Below the pieces are notes generated by a model. The model was not told the origin of the DNA. It did not search any database and saw only the letters and a program-made list of their open reading frames with translations. 48,147 nt of DNA from an uncultured Bacteroidales bacterium (GTDB lineage: Bacteria; Bacteroidota; Bacteroidia; Bacteroidales; FEN-979). Location of the stretch: positions 1 through 48,147 of the forward strand of contig CAILVF010000033.1 of NCBI GenBank assembly GCA_903837605.1, in the 5' to 3' direction. This document shows positions 7,068 to 14,681 of the stretch, in pieces. Both the position numbers and the translations under genes were made by a program. Within the stretch, counting starts at the first letter, position 1, and the number at the start of each line of letters is the position of its first letter.

Positions 7068-9605
7068 CTACTCTTTCACGAATTTCTGCGTAATCTTAAT
7101 GCCATCCGCAGATGTGATCCGCAGTGTATACAAGCCTGAATTCAAGAGGCTTACATCGAGCTTAACCACATTGGCGCCCTTGGCAAGGTCAAGCGCCTGG
7201 CGTGAAACTACCTGCCCGGTGAAACTGTAGATCTCGGCGTTTGCATTCACCGAAGCGTTCAGCTTAAGGTTCAGGTTCAGAACATCCTTTACAGGGTTGG
7301 GGTAAGCGATAAAGCTTTCCACAGCCGACTGTTCGCTGATGCCGTTGATGGTGCTTCCGTTGAAGGTCATCACCACGTTGGCAACAGGTGCAGCAGCGCT
7401 AAGCACAACTTTCACCTGCTCCGATGTAGTGTTCGGGAGCTCGGGAAGGAGGTAGTAAGTGCCGTAGGCCATCCCGCTGAAATCAAAGGTCCCTGAAGGG
7501 GTTACTTTCCTGAACCCGAGCACGTTGCCCTGTTCGTCGGTGACCAGCATGGCGATCTTGTCGACGCTCACCGATTTCAGTCCGGAAGTATTCACATGGC
7601 CGGTGATACCGCCCGGTCCAACGGGCATATTGCCTGCATGGATAAGGTTGATATTGTATGGGTTCTGCGGATTTCCCAGTTCGATCACCGTTGCCTGCTG
7701 CCAGTAAAGCGTATGCTCATAGAATGTGGGCAGGAACCCGCCTGTGGAATCAAACGGCATGGCCCAGATCACGAAATGTCCGTTGGGGACATAGGGGAAC
7801 ATGTAAACGCCCATGGAATCTATAGGAGATGCAGCGAAGAACGGCTGTCCGCCCGGCATTGTGTCATTGGAAAAGATCATCGCCATACCGAAAGGCAGGG
7901 GGAAGTTCCCTTCGAAAACCTGTCCGTAAACCTGGTGCAGGTTCATGGTGTCGCCTACAAATATATGCTGCATGCTTGTAAACGTGCACTGGTTGGAATC
8001 CTGGGTAATGGTCGTCAGGTGGACTTCATACAATCCTGCAGCTGCATAGGTATGGTCAACATTTTTCCCGGTTCCGCCGGTGCCGTCGCCGAAGTTCCAG
8101 TTATAGGCGCTGGGTGGCGCATTCTGAGGGGTATGCCCTTCGAAGCTCACCTGCAGGAAGTTGTTCATATGGGTAAACCAGCTTTCGCAGGGAGGCGGAG
8201 GCGGAGGGCCGATATGGATCTCTTTGCATTCGACTGAAGTACACTGGTTGGCTGTGGTGATGGTAAGGCAGGGGTGGAAAACACCGTTTCCGCTGTAGAC
8301 ATGCACAGGGTTCTGCATGGTTGAAATATTAGCGGCACCCGATAACGAATCCCCGAAGTTCCACAACCAGCTTATTGGTGCGGGAGTGGAAAGATCGGTG
8401 AATTGAACAGGATGGCTCAGATAGGTTGAATCTATATTCCAGGTAAAATTGGAATGGCATTGGCCTCCCGTTGAATCCTCAACAAAGATCATATGTGAGA
8501 TGGAATCCCAGCATCCGCCCTGTGCGCTGTCGCCCATGGTCAGGTGTACGTGGTAATACCCGGGGTTTGCGAAAGTATGGGTCGGTTCAAAAAGGTCAGA
8601 TGAAGTTCCGTCCCCGAACAACCACTGCCATGGTCCGCCGGCTCCCACCGAAGTATTGATGAAATGAACCGTAAGGGGGGTCACAGGAGGAGGTGGTGGT
8701 ATGGGGTAGAAATTGGCATGGCATGAGGGCGAGTAAACAGTCACATAATGACATTCGGTGCTATGGCATTGCTGGTTATTCGCTGTGATGGTAAGGCATA
8801 CATAGAAAGTCCCGTGAGTGGTAAAAAGGTGAGTTGGATTCTGTTCATTTGAGATGGTGCCATCTCCAAAATTCCATGCCCAGGCAGTAACGCCGTAGGT
8901 GCTTTGGTCAAAGAAATGCACAATGTTCTGATTCTGGGTTGAATCCTGCATCCAGGTAAACTGTGCCTGGCACTGCCCTGTTGAATCTACAATGATCACT
9001 TCGTGGGTAATGGTAGAAAAACATCCGCCGGCGGCGCTGTCGCCCATAGCCAGTGTAACATAATATGTTCCTGCGAACGAATAAGTATGGGTCGGGTCAA
9101 ACAGTGTGGATCCTGTGCCGTCGCCGAACATCCACTGCCAGGGTCCGTTTGCCCCTACTGAAGTATTGATGAAATGAACCGTCATCGGAGTTACCGGCGG
9201 GGGTGGCAGGGATGGGTAGAAATCAGCATGGCAGGGGGGCGGAGGCGGGCTGGTACAGATGAGGAAATTCTGGTTGAAGGTGAGGTGGCCCGGACTGAAT
9301 GAGAAATACTGAATGTGCAGACTCTGCGTGCAATCAAGCACCCATACCTGCATTACGCCAGTTGGTGCGCCCCCGGTAGAAAATTCAATGGTATCGGCAT
9401 AAAAACCATTTGCATTTGTGCCGGTTACTCCATGGTATGTAAACCCGGTGCTCGATGAATCGATGTCAATATGAACAAGATAAGAGGGTACAGCCAGACC
9501 TGTTACACTGTCGGTAACATAGCCCGTAACATGGATTGAGTCCGCGTGTACCGAAATTCCGGCAGCTGCGAACCACATCATCAGGATTAGGAAAAGTTTT
9601 TTCAT
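7068..9605 (-). CDS. PKD-repeat surface/secreted protein with T9SS type A sorting domain
   Basis: 845 residues. Signal peptide MKKLFLILMMWFAAAGISVH, a beta domain (HVTGYVTDSVTG), then five PKD domains recognisable by WMFGDGT, WNFGDGT, WLFGDGT, WNFGDSL and WNFGDGT, separated by Cys/Pro-rich linkers (SPPPPPC). A carboxypeptidase-regulatory-like or prealbumin-like segment (VYGQVFEGNFPLPFGMAM) follows. The C-terminus, FIAYPNPVKDVLNLNLKL through SGLYTLRITSADGIKITQKFVKE in pieces, is a classic T9SS type A sorting signal. The protein should cross the outer membrane through T9SS and be attached or released at the surface; PKD domains suggest adhesion or a structural role. PKD 1 and 3 and PKD 2 and 4 are closely similar, showing internal duplication of a two-domain unit. 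Confidence 0.9.
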   Translation of the reverse strand: MKKLFLILMMWFAAAGISVHADSIHVTGYVTDSVTGLAVPSYLVHIDIDSSSTGFTYHGVTGTNANGFYADTIEFSTGGAPTGVMQVWVLDCTQSLHIQYFSFSPGHLTFNQNFLICTSPPPPPCHADFYPSLPPPPVTPMTVHFINTSVGANGPWQWMFGDGTGSTLFDPTHTYSFAGTYYVTLAMGDSAAGGCFSTITHEVIIVDSTGQCQAQFTWMQDSTQNQNIVHFFDQSTYGVTAWAWNFGDGTISNEQNPTHLFTTHGTFYVCLTITANNQQCHSTECHYVTVYSPSCHANFYPIPPPPPVTPLTVHFINTSVGAGGPWQWLFGDGTSSDLFEPTHTFANPGYYHVHLTMGDSAQGGCWDSISHMIFVEDSTGGQCHSNFTWNIDSTYLSHPVQFTDLSTPAPISWLWNFGDSLSGAANISTMQNPVHVYSGNGVFHPCLTITTANQCTSVECKEIHIGPPPPPPCESWFTHMNNFLQVSFEGHTPQNAPPSAYNWNFGDGTGGTGKNVDHTYAAAGLYEVHLTTITQDSNQCTFTSMQHIFVGDTMNLHQVYGQVFEGNFPLPFGMAMIFSNDTMPGGQPFFAASPIDSMGVYMFPYVPNGHFVIWAMPFDSTGGFLPTFYEHTLYWQQATVIELGNPQNPYNINLIHAGNMPVGPGGITGHVNTSGLKSVSVDKIAMLVTDEQGNVLGFRKVTPSGTFDFSGMAYGTYYLLPELPNTTSEQVKVVLSAAAPVANVVMTFNGSTINGISEQSAVESFIAYPNPVKDVLNLNLKLNASVNANAEIYSFTGQVVSRQALDLAKGANVVKLDVSLLNSGLYTLRITSADGIKITQKFVKE

Positions 9606-9691
9606 AAGATTTAAAATTGATTGACCATTGGGATTATTGTTTGTTGCATCTGTATTATAAACACGAAATTACTAAAAGGTTGCCTGCGAAC

Positions 9692-11239
9692 TCACCAAGT
9701 GACAACAAACGCTGCCCTTACCCCCAGGCTCCAGGGTTTTGTAGTAACCTCCGAGGATTCATATACTGAATTAAAATAATATCTTACATCCGGTTCCACT
9801 TCGAGGCTGAACCTCCGCGACAGCCTGAACGTTGCGTTGATCCCTCCTATCCCCTGCCAGTTGAGCTGGATACGGTCGGGGCTCACATTATTGATCGAAA
9901 TGACTTTGTCGTTCCCCTGGTTATAGGTGTCGCTGAGGTTTTCTGATTTCACCAGCAGCGACATCACAGCCCCGCCTCTTACTCCCAGAGATAGCCAGCT
10001 GTTCTGCCAGAAGTCATATCCCAGGATCAGCGGCACCTGGAGGTAAGTATAGCGTTTCTTATTGTAGGAGTAATTAAAGGTAAGTGAGGAATCGTAAACG
10101 GTTTTTTGCTGGGTATAATAGGTAGGAACCAGGCTGGTATGCTTCTGGTTCCATTGGAACGAGATGGAATCCAGGGCGTTGTAGGCCCCGAGATACGAAT
10201 TCGTTTGCCTCAGCATTTCGTTTGAGCCTGTAGTTATGCTCAGCCCGACCCCCGTTCTCACTGAATACCGCCCGAAGTGAAAGGTGCCTTCCACCCCGAA
10301 ATTATTTACAAATTTATCACCGTTAAGGGTATTGAACATCCACTCGGGGGTGTAGTAAACACCCGCGCTGATATTCCATTTTTTCGGCGGATAACTTTTC
10401 TCACTGTATGTGGCTTTTTTCTCTTCGTTCTGAGTTTCAGGTTTGGCCGGTGATTTGGTTGTTTCCTCTTTAGGCGCGGAGGGGATATCGGGATGCGAGA
10501 TAGCGGGATCCGGGGCAGTGGATGCGGGATTAAGCGCTTCGCGCTGATCCGGGATAGCGGAATGAGGGGTTTGGGATGCGGGATCCGGGATAGCGGGATG
10601 AGGGGTTTGGGATGCGGGATCCGGGATAGCGGGATGAGGGGTACTTATAGTATTTGTTTTATTTCCATTTATTTCGTTCGATCTTACAATTTTGTTTGAG
10701 CTTTTTGCTGACCCGGGGGCAGAAGGGGCGGAAGAAGCTGAAGAGGCAGCAGGGGCGGAAGAAGCTGAAGGGGCAGAAGGAGCGGAAGCAGCTGAAGGGG
10801 CAGCTGGGGCAGAAGCAGCTGAAGGGGCGGAAGAAGCTGAAGGGGTAGATGAAGCTGAAGGGGCAGATGCGGCAGCTGGGGCAGATGCAGCTGAAGGGGC
10901 AGAAGAAACTGAAGGGGTAGATGAAGCTGAAGAGGCAGAAGGGGCAGCTGAAGGGGCAGCTGGGGCGGAAGCAGCAGGGGAAACTGAAGGGATTGCGACA
11001 GCAACCTTGCGATCACTGACGGGCGCCGGCGAATGATCTTCAAGAACAAACACCGCTGTTCCAACTCCGATCAAAAAAATCGCGACCACTCCGGCGATCC
11101 ACCAGAAAGGCCTGGAGCCCTTACTATATTTCCCAACCGCCTCCCGCATGAACGCTGCCCGGCGCTCATCCGAAGGCACGACCCTGTAATCCGCTAGTTC
11201 AGAGCGGAAGAGGTCATCTATTGGATTCTGCTTTTTCAT
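9692..11239 (-). CDS. Anti-sigma-like membrane anchor fused to an outer-membrane-type beta-barrel domain
   Basis: 515 residues from the ATG at 11239 (an in-frame ATG at 11263 is possible). It overlaps the end of the sigma factor by 26 bases, so translation is probably coupled. Order: a short cytosolic part (NPIDDLFRSELADYRVVPSD) resembling small Bacteroidota anti-sigma proteins; one membrane segment (WIAGVVAIFLIGVGTAVFVL); an Ala/Ser/Pro linker about residues 84-177; a PHPAIPDPASQT repeat linker about 200-253; then a beta-rich domain (WNISAGVYYTPEWMF through SLGVRAAFVVTW) like the outer-membrane beta-barrel proteins often found after ECF sigma genes. A protein spanning inner membrane, periplasm and perhaps outer membrane is implied; it likely controls the sigma factor. 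Both linkers are encoded by simple repeats. Confidence 0.65.
   Translation of the reverse strand: MKKQNPIDDLFRSELADYRVVPSDERRAAFMREAVGKYSKGSRPFWWIAGVVAIFLIGVGTAVFVLEDHSPAPVSDRKVAVAIPSVSPAASAPAAPSAAPSASSASSTPSVSSAPSAASAPAAASAPSASSTPSASSAPSAASAPAAPSAASAPSAPSASSAPAASSASSAPSAPGSAKSSNKIVRSNEINGNKTNTISTPHPAIPDPASQTPHPAIPDPASQTPHSAIPDQREALNPASTAPDPAISHPDIPSAPKEETTKSPAKPETQNEEKKATYSEKSYPPKKWNISAGVYYTPEWMFNTLNGDKFVNNFGVEGTFHFGRYSVRTGVGLSITTGSNEMLRQTNSYLGAYNALDSISFQWNQKHTSLVPTYYTQQKTVYDSSLTFNYSYNKKRYTYLQVPLILGYDFWQNSWLSLGVRGGAVMSLLVKSENLSDTYNQGNDKVISINNVSPDRIQLNWQGIGGINATFRLSRRFSLEVEPDVRYYFNSVYESSEVTTKPWSLGVRAAFVVTW
10480..10641. repeat. GGGATNC heptamers and 36-base repeats within coding sequence
   Basis: On the plus strand this is a run of GGGATGC, GGGATCC and GGGATAG heptamers organised into nearly identical 36-base units, plus a hairpin AGCGC-TTC-GCGCT followed by GATCC, the same layout as the GAA-loop hairpins of intergenic octamer tracts. 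On the minus strand it encodes the PHPAIPDPASQT linker in frame. Confidence 0.85.
10711..10988. repeat. Ala/Ser/Pro-coding low-complexity tract
   Basis: Degenerate 6- and 9-base repeats such as GAAGCTGAAGGGGCA on the plus strand, read on the minus strand as SAPSA/SSAPA-type residues for about 90 codons. The length is likely variable between strains. Confidence 0.85.
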
Positions 11240-11795
11240 AATTTTTACTGCTTTGATATTCAAGAAGGCGTTTTCTCAATAAATTTCTTGCTTTCGATAA
11301 TTGTGATTTGGATGTGTTTTCGGAGATCCCCAGCAACTCCCCGATCTCTTTATGGGTGTAATCCTCCATCACATATAGGTTAAATACGGTGCGGTAACCG
11401 GACGGAAGTTCGCACACAAGTCCCATCAGCTGGTCTTTGGTGAGATCACATCCGCCGAAATCATCGGTATCTTCAGATTCCCGGAAGTTCTCAAGCCGGG
11501 GATCCAGGACCGTGAACATTTTTTCCTTTTTGTGGTCGCGTATGTAGTTAAGAGCCGTATTCACCATGATCTTCCGCATCCAGGCTTCGAGGCTGCCCGT
11601 ATGCTGGTCGTTAAAACTGTCGATGCTGTGGATGATTTTCATGAAACCGTTGTGCAGGACATCCTCAGCATCCTCGCGGTTTCCCGTGTAGCGCAGGCAT
11701 ACCGCCAGTAGCCAGGGAGCATGTTTGTCATACAACGCCCCAATGGAAGCCTGGTCAAGCCTTTTTGCTTCAGTTTTCCTCCGCGAAAATATCAT
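11214..11795 (-). CDS. ECF RNA polymerase sigma factor
   Basis: 193 residues. Region 2 is LYDKHAPWLLAVCLRYTGNR followed by EDAEDVLHNGFMKI, and region 4 is LPSGYRTVFNLYVMEDYTHK followed by EIGELLGISENTSKSQLSKA. This is the sigma-70 ECF layout with sigma2 and sigma4 domains and no sigma3. It directs RNA polymerase to an envelope-response regulon in the usual case. The downstream overlapping gene encodes its probable membrane-bound regulator. A near-match -7 box (TATCTTTA) lies just upstream of the start, so its own promoter is not certain. Confidence 0.92.
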   Translation of the reverse strand: MIFSRRKTEAKRLDQASIGALYDKHAPWLLAVCLRYTGNREDAEDVLHNGFMKIIHSIDSFNDQHTGSLEAWMRKIMVNTALNYIRDHKKEKMFTVLDPRLENFRESEDTDDFGGCDLTKDQLMGLVCELPSGYRTVFNLYVMEDYTHKEIGELLGISENTSKSQLSKARNLLRKRLLEYQSSKNYEKAESNR

Positions 11796-11850
11796 CCTGT
11801 AAAGATAACCCGGAATAGGGAAAAGGTTGCCTGGGGAGGCAGGTTCAAGA

Positions 11851-12096
11851 TCATTTAATTACCAGCTCATTCAGCTTCTCTGCGATCCAGTATTTGATAA
11901 TCGACTGCCGGGTGATGCCCAGCCTGTCAGCTTCGCGGTCAAGTTCTTTAACCATCCAATCGGGAAAATCTATACTGACCCGCCTTTGTTTTAATCCCGG
12001 CCTGGATGCTTTTTCAAGATCAAGATATTCAGTAATGTCCTCGCCAAGGTCGAACTTCTTGTCCAGTTCTTCAGCCATTATATATTGCTTTTTCAT
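11851..12096 (-). CDS. brnA: BrnA-type antitoxin
   Basis: 81 residues. The C-terminal half, KQRRVSIDFPDWMVKELDRE followed by ADRLGITRQSIIKYWIAEKL, is a ribbon-helix-helix DNA-binding domain of the BrnA/CopG kind. The N-terminal half (EELDKKFDLGEDITEYLDLE) is the toxin-binding part. It follows brnT with a 26-base overlap (8 bases if the second ATG at 12078 is used), the usual toxin-first order of brnTA operons. BrnA proteins neutralise BrnT and repress the operon; candidate operator repeats are present upstream of brnT. Confidence 0.85.
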   Translation of the reverse strand: MKKQYIMAEELDKKFDLGEDITEYLDLEKASRPGLKQRRVSIDFPDWMVKELDREADRLGITRQSIIKYWIAEKLNELVIK

Positions 12097-12331
12097 TTTG
12101 CCTTGATTTTCTAACCGATATTATTCTTACAACTTCACCTCTTAATGTATAAATCGTAGTCCAGTAATCTTCACCCGATTGGGCAATCATAACATATCGC
12201 TCTTCTCCTGCAGTCCTGGCAGGAATTATGATATGTTCCGGATCCTCCCATAGTTTCCGAGCCTGATAAAAATCAACTCCATGTTTTATTTTGTTGGAAA
12301 TGCTTTTCCCCTTATCAAACTCAAATTCCAT
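12071..12331 (-). CDS. brnT: BrnT-type ribonuclease toxin
   Basis: 86 residues matching the BrnT (PF04365) pattern: FEFDKGKSISNKIKHGVDFY with the KHGVxF core, ARKLWEDPEHI, then EERYVMIAQSG and the C-terminal VVRIISVRKSRQNEKAIYNG with the RIIS-R---NE-AIY signature. In this family the toxin is a RelE-fold ribonuclease that inhibits translation. It is the first gene of a two-gene operon with brnA. The promoter region holds a perfect -7 box and three direct repeats. Confidence 0.88.
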   Translation of the reverse strand: MEFEFDKGKSISNKIKHGVDFYQARKLWEDPEHIIIPARTAGEERYVMIAQSGEDYWTTIYTLRGEVVRIISVRKSRQNEKAIYNG

Positions 12332-12347
12332 GGAACAGTATTTTCTG

Positions 12348-12394
12348 CAAATATACTTAATATGTACCTTTAATGTACTTTTAATGATACATTT
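12348..12394 (-). promoter_or_regulatory. brnTA promoter with three 11-base direct repeats
   Basis: TATATTTG (-7 box, minus strand) lies at 12348-12355. Upstream of it, written on the plus strand, are ATGTACCTTTA (12362-12372), ATGTACTTTTA (12373-12383) and ATGATACATTT (12384-12394). One-turn spacing across the -33 region fits binding of a ribbon-helix-helix repressor such as BrnA. Confidence 0.55.
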
Positions 12395-12424
12395 TTAACC
12401 TTTTATTACACTTATTATTAAAAA

Positions 12425-12754
12425 GCGAAGAAACTTACATAAGCTGCCCTGGCTGTCAAGAGCGATGCAGTTCACACAATCTGCCTTGGCTGTCAAGAGC
12501 GAAGCATCTCACACAAGCTGCCTTGGCTGTCAAGAGCGAAGCATCTCACACAAGCTGCCTTGGCTGTCAAGAGCGAAGCATCTCACACAAGCTGCCTTGG
12601 CTTCAAGGAGCGAACCTGGGAAAAGAGTCTAATCTGGTGGATGATAATGTGAGCGACGCAGAAGGCGCAGCAGCGGTGTGAGGATGCGAGCGTAAGGCGC
12701 AGCAGCGGTGTGCAACTGCAAGCGACAAGCGCAGCAGCGGTGTAAGATTGCGAG
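12425..12754. repeat. Family A palindromic array: five left arms, core, three right arms
   Basis: Five 37-base left units start at 12425, 12462, 12499, 12536 and 12573; the last three share identical arms (GCATCTCACACAAGCTGCC). A unique core follows (12610-12663), then three right units at 12664, 12696 and 12729 (GCAGCGGTGTGAGGATGC and variants). Left and right arms are mutually complementary and nested: unit 1 fits right unit 3, unit 2 fits right unit 2, units 3-5 fit right unit 1. The array lies between the brnTA promoter and the stop of the next gene. It carries no spacers and no reading frame of interest. Confidence 0.9.
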
Positions 12755-12758
12755 AATT

Positions 12759-13040
12759 TTACAGAATAAGTATCTGCGATTCGCCCTTCTGATTTTGCTT
12801 GTGGATTTTCAGCAGGAACATGTCCTTGCAGTTGGCTTTGTAATTGAACACGAATTTGTTCCCGTTGATGTCTGATTCGTGTATGACTTTTCCCTTGAGA
12901 TCGGTAATGGCGATATGTTCAATGACGTCTTTCGAGATAAGTTCGAGTGAATAATCTGTTGCTTTGTCGATACTGATTACCGGGGTCTCGCTAAGGGAAT
13001 CCAAGTCTATCTTGTTGATCTTCTGCTTCTTTACCGGCAT
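12759..13040 (-). CDS. Small protein resembling a stand-alone T9SS sorting-type beta domain
   Basis: 93 residues from the ATG at 13040, chosen because AGGAG lies eight bases upstream; an in-frame ATG at 13088 lacks this. There is no signal peptide: it starts MPVKKQKINKIDLDSLSETP. The rest, SLELISKDVIEHIAITDLKG followed by KVIHES, FVFNYKANCKDMFLLKIHK and QILIL, follows the strand pattern of a T9SS type A C-terminal domain (strand, xxDxxGK turn, strand, final strand). The role is unknown. A strong promoter (TTG-N19-TATTTTTG) precedes it, so it is probably a real expressed gene and not a relic. Confidence 0.6.
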   Translation of the reverse strand: MPVKKQKINKIDLDSLSETPVISIDKATDYSLELISKDVIEHIAITDLKGKVIHESDINGNKFVFNYKANCKDMFLLKIHKQNQKGESQILIL

Positions 13041-13077
13041 TTCAATCGCTCCTTTCGTTAGTCGTTCATTCTGGATG

Positions 13078-13107
13078 CAAAAATACAACGAAATTTTAAA
13101 AATGCAA
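13078..13107 (-). promoter_or_regulatory. Promoter TTG-N19-TATTTTTG
   Basis: On the minus strand the -7 box is at 13078-13085 and TTG at 13105-13107 with a 19-base spacer, the ideal Bacteroidota arrangement. Drives the small sorting-domain-like gene, giving a leader of about 30 bases. Confidence 0.7.
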
Positions 13108-13161
13108 TACCCTAATTTTTACATATGTTTTTCGACGTAACCCACTAACCGGAAATTGGTA

Positions 13162-13211
13162 TCCTGCTCCCTGTTCCCTGCTTCCTGTTCCCTGTTCCCT
13201 GCTCCCTGCTC
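13162..13211. repeat. Heptamer tract at the asnS stop
   Basis: CCTGCTC, CCTGTTC and CCTGCTT heptamers that run directly into the TGA stop of asnS (13210-13212 on the minus strand). Confidence 0.9.
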
Positions 13212-14607
13212 AGAACTCTGCATTCTTCGGAGTTCTTGGGAAAGGTATGACATCGCGTATATTCGCCATCCCGGTCACAAACAGTATCAGGCGTTCGAAG
13301 CCCAGTCCGAAGCCTGCATGAGGTGCCGTACCGAATTTGCGGGTATCGAGGTACCACCATACGTCTTTTTCGGGGATGTTCATCTCGCGGATGCGGCGCT
13401 GCAAAGCCTCGAGGTTTTCCTCGCGTTGCGAACCGCCAATGATTTCCCCGATCTTCGGGAACAGCACATCCATGCCGCGTACCGTGCGCCCATCGGCATT
13501 CTGCTTCATGTAAAAGGCTTTGATATCCTTTGGATAATCGGTCAGTATGACAGGCTTGCCGAAATGTTTTTCAACGAGGTAACGTTCGTGCTCGCTCTGG
13601 AGGTCGGTGCCCCAACTTACGGGGTATTCCCATTTTTGTCCTGATGCCATCAGTATTTCAACGGCTTCGGTGTAAGTGAGGCGTTCAAATTTATTCTCGA
13701 TGACCTGCCTCAGCCTCGCGATCAGTTCGTTGTCGTACATTTTGTTAAGGAACTCAAGGTCGTCCATGCAATGATCAAGGGCGTACTGCATCAGGTATTT
13801 CAGGAAGTCTTCCGCCAGGTCCATATTATCGGTGATATCGTAAAACGCCATTTCAGGTTCTATCATCCAGAACTCGGCTAGGTGGCGGGGGGTGTTCGAA
13901 TTCTCGGCCCTGAACGTGGGGCCGAAAGTGTAAACCAGCGAAAGGGCCATAGCCCCGAGTTCGCCTTCGAGCTGCCCGGAAACTGTAAGATTTGTCTCCT
14001 TCCCGAAGAAATCCTGGCTGTAATCGATTTGCCCGTCTTCTTTTAATGGCGGATTTTTTGGGTCCAGGATGGAAACGCGGAACATGGCTCCTGCGCCTTC
14101 GGCATCGGATCCGGTGATGATGGGCGTATGCAGGTAGAAGAACCCGTTATCGTTATAATATTTGTGTATGGCATAGGCCATTGCGTGACGTATCCTGAGC
14201 ACGGCGCCGAAGGTGTTCGTGCGGGGGCGCAGGTGGGCGATCTCCCTGAGGAACTCCATGGTATGGCCCTTTTTCTGTAAAGGATATGTCTCAGGATCAG
14301 CGGTACCGTAAACCTCGATTTCCTTCCCCTGGATCTCCACGGTCTGGCCCTGTCCCTTCGACTCGACGAGTATGCCTTTCACCGCGATGCATGAACCGGT
14401 AGTCACAGGTTTCAATGCTTCTTCGCTGAAATTTGCCATGTCGATCACCACCTGTATGCTGTGGATGATGCTCCCGTCGTTAAGGGCGATGAAATTCACG
14501 TTCTTGTTCCCGCGGCGGGTACGCACCCAGCCTTTCACCAGCACTTCCTTCCCGAATTCAGTTGATTTCAGCAGATCGCAGACCTTGTTCCTTCGCAGAT
14601 GTTCCAT
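13210..14607 (-). CDS. asnS: Asparaginyl-tRNA synthetase
   Basis: 465 residues from the ATG at 14607. N-terminal OB fold: [20 protein letters not shown], the anticodon-binding domain of class IIb synthetases. Class II core: motif 2 [20 protein letters not shown] and motif 3 [13 protein letters not shown], with AsnRS-specific [20 protein letters not shown]. It charges tRNA-Asn with asparagine in the cytosol. Divergent from the cytochrome gene, with overlapping promoters; TACTTTTG lies 17 bases upstream of the start. Two in-frame residues blocks upstream of this ATG are non-conserved, so the longer reading was rejected. Confidence 0.97.
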   Translation of the reverse strand: MEHLRRNKVCDLLKSTEFGKEVLVKGWVRTRRGNKNVNFIALNDGSIIHSIQVVIDMANFSEEALKPVTTGSCIAVKGILVESKGQGQTVEIQGKEIEVYGTADPETYPLQKKGHTMEFLREIAHLRPRTNTFGAVLRIRHAMAYAIHKYYNDNGFFYLHTPIITGSDAEGAGAMFRVSILDPKNPPLKEDGQIDYSQDFFGKETNLTVSGQLEGELGAMALSLVYTFGPTFRAENSNTPRHLAEFWMIEPEMAFYDITDNMDLAEDFLKYLMQYALDHCMDDLEFLNKMYDNELIARLRQVIENKFERLTYTEAVEILMASGQKWEYPVSWGTDLQSEHERYLVEKHFGKPVILTDYPKDIKAFYMKQNADGRTVRGMDVLFPKIGEIIGGSQREENLEALQRRIREMNIPEKDVWWYLDTRKFGTAPHAGFGLGFERLILFVTGMANIRDVIPFPRTPKNAEF

Positions 14608-14620
14608 TCCGTTCAATTTT

Positions 14621-14650
14621 TTGCAAAAGTAAGAAATATTTTTACCTTTG
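14621..14650. promoter_or_regulatory. Overlapping divergent promoters of asnS and the multihaem cytochrome
   Basis: Plus strand: TTG at 14621-14623, 19-base spacer, TACCTTTG at 14643-14650, serving the cytochrome gene at 14682. Minus strand: TACTTTTG at 14624-14631 serving asnS. The -7 box of asnS lies inside the spacer of the other promoter, so polymerase binding at one should exclude the other. Confidence 0.65.
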
Positions 14651-14681
14651 GGGTCATTAAACAGAATCAAACCTCCGACCT

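Noticed and set aside
10692..11036. Glu/Ala/Gly-rich frame opposite the sigma-linked protein
   Set aside because: A by-product of the repeat tract coding for the Ala/Ser/Pro linker on the other strand.
12425..12609. CRISPR-like array of 37-base repeats
   Set aside because: Units are contiguous with no unique spacers, arms are complementary to units on the other side of a core, and no cas gene is nearby.
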